Shown: in pieces, positions 8,776 to 16,300 of the stretch
How the letters are laid out: every line of letters begins with the position of its first letter
How positions within the stretch are numbered: position 1 is the stretch's first letter
Source of the DNA: a virus
Length of the DNA stretch: 64,000 bases
Reading direction: 5' to 3' (one strand)
IMG/VR virus record: IMGVR_UViG_3300025869_000007
Span: 1 to 64,000 of that record
Program-made: the position numbers and the translations under genes
Notes under the pieces: model-generated
What the model saw: the letters and a program-made list of their open reading frames with translations, nothing else
Databases searched by the model: none
What the model was told of the DNA's origin: nothing

Positions 8776-9378
8776 ATGAGAATATGTACTATAGACAACG
8801 AAGAGGTAAAACTAACTACTAATGAGTGGTTATCAAAAGGGAGACCTGAAGTTATTGGTTGCTCAGATTTGCGCACGCAAGAACCTTTTAAGCGGATAAA
8901 TTGGTCGAAAGATGTACAGGATATAAAAAGACAGCTAAGCAAGGATGAGTACTTAGTAGGACAATTATCAGATTATGTATGCTTAATACAGAAACAAAGT
9001 AAGTACTACCACGGAAATTATTCTGCTACTTTTAAATTGATTGATTTACTACTAGACCATGCATTTAATTGCGGATGGGTAGAAGGGTTAGGCAAATTAC
9101 AGGAACAAGTAGATGAAGTTGTTGCAGAAGACTCTGAGGATGTCACAAGCGAAGAAGAGCTTGACGCAGTAGAAGGTAGCGAGTTAGATTTAAATAAACT
9201 TAAATTTAATACAAATGGACAAGCAAGCACTAAGGAAACAAATCAGGGAAGCGAAAATTTCGGACGAGAAGAAAGCAGAACTGTTCAAGAAGTTGGACAC
9301 AGCGAAAGCGGATCAAGTAGTGGAATTCTTCAACCCAAAGCCAAAGCCTCAAAAAAAAGAGGTAAAAAGCGAAGCTAA
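8776..9378 (+). CDS. hypothetical head protein, 200 aa
   Basis: Unrecognised. The start is ATG 8776, directly after the terminator T-run; an upstream TTG lies inside the hairpin and is rejected. Residues 1-115 look folded (EVKLTTNEWLSKGRPEVIGC, YHGNYSATFKLIDLLLDHAF). After that comes an acidic stretch and a low-complexity Ser/Gly/Lys-rich tail that is read in another frame by the gene at 9215. Position between capsid and connector suggests a head-decoration, head-completion or assembly role, but no homology is visible. Confidence 0.65.
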   Translation: MRICTIDNEEVKLTTNEWLSKGRPEVIGCSDLRTQEPFKRINWSKDVQDIKRQLSKDEYLVGQLSDYVCLIQKQSKYYHGNYSATFKLIDLLLDHAFNCGWVEGLGKLQEQVDEVVAEDSEDVTSEEELDAVEGSELDLNKLKFNTNGQASTKETNQGSENFGREESRTVQEVGHSESGSSSGILQPKAKASKKRGKKRS

Positions 9379-9430
9379 ACCTTGGAAGCCATCAGGCGAT
9401 AAAAAAGGAAGCATTTCCCAAGGGAAGTGA
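9215..9430 (+). CDS. small charged protein overlapping upstream gene
   Basis: A 71-residue frame, +1 relative to the gene at 8776, overlapping it by 164 nt. It has a convincing helical sequence (KQIREAKISDEKKAELFKKL) followed by a Lys/Pro-rich tail. Its predicted composition looks more protein-like than the tail of the upstream gene in the same DNA. It may be a separate gene, or the true C-terminal sequence if a frameshift occurs; the frame is closed by stops just upstream of its ATG, so a fusion would have to shift very close to 9215. Function unknown. Confidence 0.5.
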   Translation: MDKQALRKQIREAKISDEKKAELFKKLDTAKADQVVEFFNPKPKPQKKEVKSEAKPWKPSGDKKGSISQGK

Positions 9431-9437
9431 GGGCTAA

Positions 9438-10166
9438 GTGCCTGATCTCGCATATGGGGATTTAGTTCGTTCAGCGAGGAAAGATACAACCTCGCAAACA
9501 AATGCCCTTGCAATAATACCATTATCCTCTGATTACTCAGGGGTAAAATTGAATAAGCCTTACTGTACTATAGCAGATTTAAAAGCGTACATAGGCAATT
9601 CGGAGTTTGAAGACGGATTCTACGCACAGTCTATTAATCAAGCGAGTAGAATGGTTGAAACAATAGCAGGAAAGAATTTTTGGTACTCAGACTTTAGGTT
9701 TGTTGATTACAGACCCAAGAAAGAAGATATATTTGAAGATAAGATTTTTTTACCATTTCCAATTAGATCAATAGTCTCACTAAAGGTTGAAGGCGATATT
9801 ATAGCTAAAGATCAATATGAGTTTATTCCAATAACGGACTATGAAGACCCAAGGAATTTTTACATTGAAGCTATAGCAAATAGCGAAAATACAACTGAAT
9901 CAAAGTATGTAATTAACGAAAGAACTCTTTCAGTAAAAATACGTGGAGTATTTGGCTATAAAGTAAGTGACACTTTAAATATGCCTACAGATGCAAACTT
10001 TCCACCTGACGTAAGAAGGGCTACTACAATGATAGCAGGGACTCTCACAGGTAAGTTCATGAAGCAAAGCGTAGACCTAGAGGGCAACAGGCAAAACATT
10101 TTAGAAACTATGATTCCTATGGACGCAGTAAAACTGTTAAAGAAGTCTAAAAGGATTATAATGTGA
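9438..10166 (+). CDS. head-tail connector, gp6-like
   Basis: A 242-residue protein with a GTG start. The region YCTIADLKAYIG...FYAQSINQASRMVETIAGKNFW resembles the N-terminal helices of HK97 gp6-type connectors, which form a ring under the portal. It is followed by a beta-rich segment (FLPFPIRSIVSLKVEGDIIAK) and a helical end (PPDVRRATTMIAGTLTG) with RGVFGY before it, all common in this family. Gene order (capsid, connector, gp10-like, terminator, tail tube) supports the call. The end overlaps the next gene as ATGTGA. Confidence 0.75.
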   Translation: MPDLAYGDLVRSARKDTTSQTNALAIIPLSSDYSGVKLNKPYCTIADLKAYIGNSEFEDGFYAQSINQASRMVETIAGKNFWYSDFRFVDYRPKKEDIFEDKIFLPFPIRSIVSLKVEGDIIAKDQYEFIPITDYEDPRNFYIEAIANSENTTESKYVINERTLSVKIRGVFGYKVSDTLNMPTDANFPPDVRRATTMIAGTLTGKFMKQSVDLEGNRQNILETMIPMDAVKLLKKSKRIIM

Positions 10167-10630
10167 AGGCAAGTAATGGTGATCAGATAGTAAGAGAGCT
10201 TGAAAAAGTTGCCAAAAGCATTACTCCACGAATCAAGTTGGGTTTAAGAAAAGTATCAACCCATGCATATAAAAGACTAATTCAAGAAACTCCAAAAGGT
10301 TACACAGGGCAAACTCGTAAATCATGGAAACTATTTAATTACTCATCGCCCAAGAGCGTATCGTTTGAGATTTCAAATTCATCTAGAATAATGAAATACT
10401 TAGAAGATGGAACTAAGGCACATGGACCGAGGACGGCAAAGTATTTATTTGTTCCACTAAATAAGACAACAGCGTTAAAAGGAATTACTAAATCTAGCAA
10501 GTTTGGAAGGTCATATGTTTTAACAAAAAGAGTTAAGGGTATAAAGGGATTGCACATAGTAAAGAAGAGAGCTAGAATTGTGGAAAAGCAAGCTATGTTA
10601 ACCTTAAAAAGAATCGTCACACAGCTATGA
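10163..10630 (+). CDS. HK97 gp10-like neck/tail-joining protein
   Basis: 155 residues, basic, GTG start overlapping the previous stop. It shows the gp10-like pattern of an N-terminal helix (RELEKVAKSITPRIKLGL), the region ETPKGYTGQTRKSW, and YLEDGTKAHGPRTAKYLFVPL, where G-T-xx-H-G precedes a hydrophobic strand. Family members join the head to the tail. The 3' end overlaps the next ATG (CTATGACA). Confidence 0.72.
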   Translation: MKASNGDQIVRELEKVAKSITPRIKLGLRKVSTHAYKRLIQETPKGYTGQTRKSWKLFNYSSPKSVSFEISNSSRIMKYLEDGTKAHGPRTAKYLFVPLNKTTALKGITKSSKFGRSYVLTKRVKGIKGLHIVKKRARIVEKQAMLTLKRIVTQL

Positions 10631-11223
10631 CATATGCACACGAACTAATAAATCCACCATTAACTTATCCAAGCAGATTGGTTAAGCCTATAGATGTAAT
10701 GCATCACAGGTTAAAAAGAGAAGCAGATAAAGGTGGAATACTAGAAGGATTAAATGTACTACAAAGTCCTTTAATTAGAGTTGAAGGCTCAGATCAATTA
10801 CCGAATGTGTGTATGGTGGACTATTCGGATAATGAAAATCCTTTTGCAGGAGCAAAGACAAATAATAAGATGTCATCAAATAATGTAGAGACAGAATCTA
10901 CCGCATCTTTTTTACTTTCTTTTAATAGGGAAAATGGGAACTACTCTATTCCATTAAATTCACAACCTTGGGGTATGATAAATTGGATAGAAAGATTTAA
11001 GGATACTCTTGAGGTGGACGACAATGGACAGGCTGACGCAACCTTGGAAATGTCATGCATGAAGCCCTTATATTGTCATGTCAGGGAAACAGAAGTCATG
11101 GACTTATCATGGAGTATATTAATAGATGTTGAGTTCTTTCCATTCCCTATACAGAGGGCAACAAGGCGATTTGGTTGGAAAACTGAAGATTCAACTAAGA
11201 ACGGATTAAAAATACCTACTTAA
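10627..11223 (+). CDS. probable tail terminator/completion protein
   Basis: 198 residues, not firmly recognised. In siphophage gene order the position after the gp10-like protein and before the tail tube is usually the tail terminator that caps the tube. The sequence has an N-terminal helical part with HHRLKREADKGG and later strands (TASFLLSFNRENGNYSIPL, DLSWSILIDVEFFPFP), compatible with that role. It overlaps the previous gene by 4 nt and ends just before a TTGACGCA promoter. The function comes from position only. Confidence 0.5.
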   Translation: MTYAHELINPPLTYPSRLVKPIDVMHHRLKREADKGGILEGLNVLQSPLIRVEGSDQLPNVCMVDYSDNENPFAGAKTNNKMSSNNVETESTASFLLSFNRENGNYSIPLNSQPWGMINWIERFKDTLEVDDNGQADATLEMSCMKPLYCHVRETEVMDLSWSILIDVEFFPFPIQRATRRFGWKTEDSTKNGLKIPT

Positions 11224-11228
11224 ATACC

Positions 11229-11258
11229 TTGACGCATTCAAAAAACTCAAAGTAATTT
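11229..11258 (+). promoter_or_regulatory. TTGACGCA-type promoter
   Basis: TTGACGCAT at 11229-11237, 18-nt spacer, TAATTT at 11253-11258. Expected start near 11265, ahead of the ATG at 11289. It lets the tail-tube candidates be expressed separately from the connectors. Confidence 0.6.
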
Positions 11259-11288
11259 TAATTTATTTAATTCAACAAAAGTAAAATC

Positions 11289-11753
11289 ATGGCTAATCAA
11301 GCAATAGGACTTACACACGTTTTACCAAACGCGGAGTTTGCGACACCATCAACAGGAACGTTGTCGACTTCAAACACGACAGAATGTTTAATCATTCCAA
11401 TTAGTGACCTTGATGTTACCGCTTCAGGGGGTGGCTCTTCGTACTCAATTGTCTATACTGATGCATCAGGTGCAGATACTACTTATACAGGGAATGCAGA
11501 CCTTATACTGCAATCTTTAATATCAAAGTGGTATACTAGGTTTAAACAAATTTCAGATGACTTTACTGCTGACCAAGCAAAAGCTACAGCATCACAACAA
11601 GATACTGATCCACCTCCAAGTGCTTGCACCTCTTCAGGGTTTACAAGTTATACAACTAGTGGTGCTACAGGCAATAAACTTAGAAATCAAATTACTGTCA
11701 ATTTCCTTTACGAAGAGCCTACTGTTGCCTTGGTGGATGATGGAGACGTTTAA
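11289..11753 (+). CDS. hypothetical structural protein, 154 aa
   Basis: Unrecognised. Ser/Thr/Gly/Asp-rich protein with short beta-like segments (ECLIIPISDLDVTASGGGSSYSI, QITVNFLYEEPTVALV; the latter closes the protein). It is the first gene after a TTGACGCA promoter and is followed by a tail-tube candidate, so it may be a virion component made in many copies. There is no signal peptide or membrane segment. The ATG lacks a clear Shine-Dalgarno. Confidence 0.6.
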   Translation: MANQAIGLTHVLPNAEFATPSTGTLSTSNTTECLIIPISDLDVTASGGGSSYSIVYTDASGADTTYTGNADLILQSLISKWYTRFKQISDDFTADQAKATASQQDTDPPPSACTSSGFTSYTTSGATGNKLRNQITVNFLYEEPTVALVDDGDV

Positions 11754-11776
11754 TCTTAAATAGGAGTACTTAAAAA

Positions 11777-12205
11777 ATGGCTACAGATAACGGAACTAGT
11801 ATTAAGTTTGCAGGAGGCGCAGCCGCCGATTTCAACAAGCAAGCATGGGGTATTGATGCAAACCAAGCAGGATTTTCTGCTACGCAAAGCGTTTCTATTA
11901 CTCAGAGTATGAGTACAGTAGAAGCAAAGAACAATCAAGGTGAAGTTGTTGGTGTTCTTGTTTACGATAAGCGTGCAGAGTTGACGATTGAAGGAATTGC
12001 AAATGAGCTAAACGATTTAGAGGTTACTCAAATTGGTGAAAGCTTGAGCGGTCTAAACGGAACTGATGGTGGTGGTTTAGACTCAGACTTAAATAGTGCA
12101 ACTATCATGATTACTGAAATTGGCGTTGAGCTTTCTAATGAAGATTGGAAACGTTTTAGCCTCAAGGGTCAAATGTACGAGTTGGTTACAGAGCAGGCTT
12201 CCTAA
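11777..12205 (+). CDS. candidate major tail (tube) protein
   Basis: 142 residues. The segment EAKNNQGEVVGVLVYDKRAELTIEGI is beta-rich and follows the pattern of small tail-tube subunits, and the gene lies just upstream of the chaperone frameshift pair and tape measure, the usual place for the tube. A Shine-Dalgarno-like AGGAG lies 10-15 nt upstream, and a hairpin follows the stop. The protein is short for a tube, and the neighbouring 11289 product could share or replace this role. Confidence 0.5.
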   Translation: MATDNGTSIKFAGGAAADFNKQAWGIDANQAGFSATQSVSITQSMSTVEAKNNQGEVVGVLVYDKRAELTIEGIANELNDLEVTQIGESLSGLNGTDGGGLDSDLNSATIMITEIGVELSNEDWKRFSLKGQMYELVTEQAS

Positions 12206-12218
12206 TTACATTTAATCC

Positions 12219-12243
12219 CTTCAGGTTTTAGCCTGAAGTTATC
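12219..12243 (+). terminator. hairpin after tail-tube candidate
   Basis: CTTCAGG at 12219-12225 pairs with CCTGAAG at 12232-12238 around a 6-nt loop, followed by TTATCTTATT. Seven perfect base pairs with a broken T-tract suggest a weak terminator or an mRNA 3' stabiliser. It ends just before the ATG at 12249. Confidence 0.55.
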
Positions 12244-12248
12244 TTATT

Positions 12249-12668
12249 ATGAAAACTACCAAGGCGAATATACGCATATTCCAAACAAGCGACACTAAAC
12301 TAGCGTCGTTCCTTATAACGTCAGGTCATCTTCCGATGAATCCTCCTTTAATAAAAAGAGAGATAGAAGGAAAGACTAGAGGATTTTGGAGGTTCGACAA
12401 CTTTGAGGAGTTGAATCAATACGAAAGAACATTAGATCAAAGTCTTGGTGTTTGGAAAAAGGGGATTAAGCATATTGAGGAACATCCTGAGGATACAGAA
12501 TCAAAGATTATGCAAGCTCTGAAAACATTTGATTACTTAACATCTCAATTCAATAGAGATGACTTAGGTAATATTTTAACATTCTACACAATTGATGGTA
12601 ATACATTCTCTGCCATTAAGGGTAGCAAGAAAGAAGAAATGTTAAAAAAGAAAGCTAAACTAGCATGA
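12249..12668 (+). CDS. DUF5659-like small protein
   Basis: 139 residues. The opening IRIFQTSDTKLASFLITSGH, then a strand with GKTRGFWRFDN and a short helix, resembles the DUF5659 pattern (element for staying in register, G-R-x-x-W/F-x-F). The function of that family is unknown. A C-terminal Lys-rich helix ends the protein. Its stop overlaps the next start, so it is probably co-expressed with the tail chaperone. Confidence 0.55.
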   Translation: MKTTKANIRIFQTSDTKLASFLITSGHLPMNPPLIKREIEGKTRGFWRFDNFEELNQYERTLDQSLGVWKKGIKHIEEHPEDTESKIMQALKTFDYLTSQFNRDDLGNILTFYTIDGNTFSAIKGSKKEEMLKKKAKLA

Positions 12669-13165
12669 GTCCTAGAAAAGCAAAAACCAAAGTAGAGGAA
12701 GCTGAAGAAGAAGCTGAAACTACAGATGAGCAAAACGCAGACGAAAAGTTTATTGATAGCCTGTTAACACAGTCACAATCGCAGTCTGAAATTAGTGGCA
12801 TTAAGCTAAGAGCGCCAACTCTAGCAACCCTAGCTATTCTTACAAGGGCAGATAATGCACTAGTCACAGGTAAGCAATTAACTGAAGCAGAAGTAATGAT
12901 GCACGTATTGGTGTTTATGTATGTTCATTCTGCACCAATTGATGAAGTGCATGGTGCTTCTATAGTATCACCTATAGCAGGGGCAAATCTGTCCTTAGAA
13001 AGAAAAGCATTAGAGTTGGGCGAAAAGATGCCATACAAAAGTCCAAAAGATTTTATAACTCTATATGAGGATTTAGTTGCTTGGCTAGGGGAGCATATGG
13101 ATTTACAAGTCGAGGCAATACCTGATGAGACCGCTAAAGGGAAAGCCCCGAACCCAAACGAGTAA
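12665..13165 (+). CDS. tail assembly chaperone, gpG-like short form
   Basis: 167 residues, ending at TAA 13163-13165. It starts with an acidic/basic linker, followed by a helical domain (IKLRAPTLATLAILTRADN, EAEVMMHVLVFMYVHSAP). Position immediately before the tape measure and the frameshift site at 13153 identify it as the gpG-type chaperone, which coats the tape measure during tail assembly. This is the unshifted product. Confidence 0.8.
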   Translation: MSPRKAKTKVEEAEEEAETTDEQNADEKFIDSLLTQSQSQSEISGIKLRAPTLATLAILTRADNALVTGKQLTEAEVMMHVLVFMYVHSAPIDEVHGASIVSPIAGANLSLERKALELGEKMPYKSPKDFITLYEDLVAWLGEHMDLQVEAIPDETAKGKAPNPNE

Positions 13166-13377
13166 ACCCACCTTATACAGCCCGCATACTGACAATAGTA
13201 GCGGAAATAACAGGTATAGAGGTGGGAGAAATATTCTACCATATGCCAATCAGAAGCATACACGCTTATCAGCATTGCTACATGGTAGCAAATGGTGTAG
13301 ACTGCAAGCATCCCTCAGGGAGAGGAAAGAAGACAGTTTTGCAGGAATTAAACGATTGGACTAAACAAAATGGCTGA
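12665..13377 (+). CDS. tail assembly chaperone long form, gpGT-like (-1 frameshift)
   Basis: A -1 slip at C CCA AAC (13153-13159) joins codons 12665-13159 to 13159-13377, giving about 237 residues. The junction reads PNPN-RVNPPYTARIL. The added 72 residues include ILTIVAEITGIEVGEIFYHM and KKTVLQELNDWTKQNG, a well-formed alpha-helical sequence with no start codon of its own. The -1 frame is closed by TAA at 13135, so the shift must lie between 13138 and 13163. The long form should be the minor product that links the chaperone to the tail tube. Its stop overlaps the tape-measure ATG at 13370. Confidence 0.85.
13153..13159 (+). other. programmed -1 ribosomal frameshift site C CCA AAC
   Basis: Canonical X XXY YYZ heptamer in the correct phase (zero-frame codons CCA AAC), followed by GAG TAA, so ribosomes that do not slip stop at once. 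Both tRNAs can re-pair in the -1 frame (CCC, AAA). The nearby GGGAAAG at 13139, identical to the lambda slippery bases, is in the wrong phase here. Confidence 0.85.
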
Positions 13378-16300
13378 TAAAAATTTAAACATAAACGTTA
13401 GTGTAAGAACCCAAAACACTACACGTAAACTTCAACAAGTTAATAAAGAGCTACGCAATGTAAGCAGAAGTGCCAATGTAGCATCAGCATCAGCAAAAAG
13501 AATGGGCGGTGGGTTTAGATCGTCATTCTCACAGTTGTCAGCATTTACAGGTGGCATGATAGCCTTAGGTTCAGCGTTTAGGGTGTTCAGTTATGGCGTA
13601 AAGCAAATGGTAGAGTTTGAAAAGACTATGTCTACTGTCAAGGCTGTCTCAAAGGCAACAGAGCAACAGTTTGCATCCTTAACAGGAATAGCAAGAAAAC
13701 TTGGAGCAACTACTTCGTTCTCAGCTAGTGAAGCCGCCGATGGACTAAAGTTTCTGTCAATGGCAGGATTTAGCGTAAAAGAATCTATGCTGTCACTAGA
13801 ACCCACTTTGCAACTTGCAAAAGCAGGAGCAATGGATTTAGGGCGCGCCGCCGATATTGTATCGAATATAATGCGTGCAATGAATATGGAGGCGAAGCGC
13901 ACAGGAGAAGCAGGAGATATTATTGCTCAAGCGGCGCGGAACTCCAACACAAGTATCGAGCAACTTGGAGATGCATTTAAGTATGCAGGGGGAATTGCAG
14001 GAAACTTAGGATTAACTCTAGAGGAAACTACGGCGGCGCTTAGTACCCTGAGTAATGCGGGTATGCAAGCAAGCATGGCAGGAACAGGATTAAGGCAAGT
14101 GCTAACAAAGCTTGTAAATCCAAGTACTAGTATGCGTGAGGTTTTTGAAAGCGTTGGAATAAAAGTAGATGAACTAGATATATCCGCAGGCAACCTAGTC
14201 CCAACACTAAGAAAGCTTCAACAGGCAGGACTTACTACAGGGGAAATATTTAAAGCTTTTGAGGCGAGGGCAGGAACTGCTTTTAGTATTTTAATGGGTG
14301 GCATAGGAGACCTAGAAAAGCTAGAAGCAAAAAACAAAGAAGCAAACGGCACGCTTCAGGAAATGTCTGACATCATGGCAAACAACTTGGCGACATCAGG
14401 AAAGCTTTTACAGTCAGCCTTTTCAGAGTTGTTTATTTCACAAAACGAATTTCATAGTGGATTAAGAAATGTCGTTGATACTATGACAATGGCTTTAAAT
14501 ATATTTAATGGCACAGCAGAGTCAGTAGATAGATGGGGGAACAGTACAGCAGAAACCGCAGTTAATGCAAATAAGCTTATATTCGCCTTAAAAGCCATAG
14601 GGGTTGTACTTGGAGCTATAGCATTCAGGGGAACTGTTAGGGCTATTGTGGGGCTAGGAGCTTCAATGAAAGGGCTATTCTTCACTACAGTAACGACTAC
14701 AAAGGCAATAGGTGCGCAAGCTGTAGTTGTTAATACTACGCACAGGACTGCCTTGACCTCAATGATTGTAGGTTTTTATAAGAGCATAGCAGGAATGATA
14801 ACATTCAAGGGTGCTACAGTAGCCACATCAATGGCATTAAGAGGATTAGCGATAGCCATAGCATCCACAGGTATAGGTGCTATAGTTGTAGCTATAGGAT
14901 TTGTTATTGGAAAGTTAATTAGTTGGGCATCTCAGTCTGAAGCCACAAAGGATCAAGCAATAGGAGATACCAATGCAATGACTCAAGAAATTCAGGGGCT
15001 TAAAGATGCTTATTCTGAATTGGAAAAAAGTGCTTCAAAAACAGGCACAGAAATGGAGACCTCTTTATCTAGAACTCATTCTAGGATTGCGGAACTAGCA
15101 AACCGTACTGTACCAAACTTCACACAAGCATTGAAAGATGCTAAGCCTCCTGAAATAACAAATATAACTGACTTAGAAAGCGATGAGCAAGTATTAGAGT
15201 CAATCAGGGGAATACAGGAAGGAATAGTAAAACAACGAAAGGCTTTAAATCAGTTGACTTTTGGCGATGATGACGAAGACATAAAAAAGGGAAAACAGAA
15301 CTTAGAATTTTTAGAAAAACAATTAGATGTATACAAAAAGCAGGGAACTAATATAGTTTTTGTAGTACAGCAAGAAAGAGAAAGAGCAAAGATTTTGCAG
15401 GAAGCAGAAAAGCAAATGAAGGCTATAAGTCGAGAGGTAGAATCTTTTGCCAAAGAAATGAGGCAAGTAGAGAATGCAGAAATAAGCGCACAGATAGATG
15501 TGAGGCAAGCAGAAGCAAGGTTCAAGTCAGACCTAACAAAGATAACGACAAATGTGGGAGAATTAGCAGGACGAAAAGGAGGATCAGTATTAGCCAATGC
15601 AATTCAAAGAGAAGTAAGCAAGGGAGACATTACGAAAATTGCCAACATTACAGGTATGCTAAAAGTAGGTATAGAAGGTGGCGAACTAGAAGGGGCAGAG
15701 AAAATACTTCCTAAATTTGAAGAAAATGTACAAAAAACAAGAGCAGGACTTTTAAAATTAGCAGGAGGTGCTGAAGGGGCTAGTAGGCAAGTTAAAAAAG
15801 CAGTAACGCAACTTGCGATCCTTCAAGAGATGCAAGGTGTTAAATCAGGAGGATCAGGAATATTTGAATTTATTAAGGCTGATATTAAAGATGCAGGAGG
15901 AGATATAAAAGCTTTTGAAGCCTCAATAAAAAAATTAAGAGACATAGAAGACCTACAGGCGACTATAAAATTTAATGACGTAAGTAAAAATCCACTAGCC
16001 ACACTTGAAGCTAATATAGCAAAAGCAAAACTAGAAATTATGTCATTAAACGCAGAGCTTGAAGTATCATCGACAACTGCATTAAAAAGCGGTAATGCAT
16101 TAAAAGTAGTAGGCAATGTATTAAACCAATTAGGCTTAGAAAACGGAATGGACACTAGTACAGTTGATTCATTTACAATACGAGGTCTAGATGGATTTAA
16201 AGATCAAGTTGATGATGAAATAGGATTACATTCAGAACGCATAGCAGAAGCATCACGTGCAGTATCAACTATAGAGCGATTAGCAAAAACACGACAGGCG

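Noticed and set aside
9161-9168. TTGACGCA inside the gene at 8776 (and at 58018-58025)
   Set aside because: Both are within coding sequence and have no fitting -10; they are not counted as promoters.
13139-13145. GGGAAAG, identical to the lambda G/GT slippery bases
   Set aside because: In this gene the zero frame reads GGG AAA, so the site is out of phase. CCCAAAC at 13153 fits the phase.
13125-13364. Open frame of 79 codons over the frameshift region, + strand
   Set aside because: Its sequence is a shadow. The real extension is the -1 frame reached by the slip at 13153-13159.
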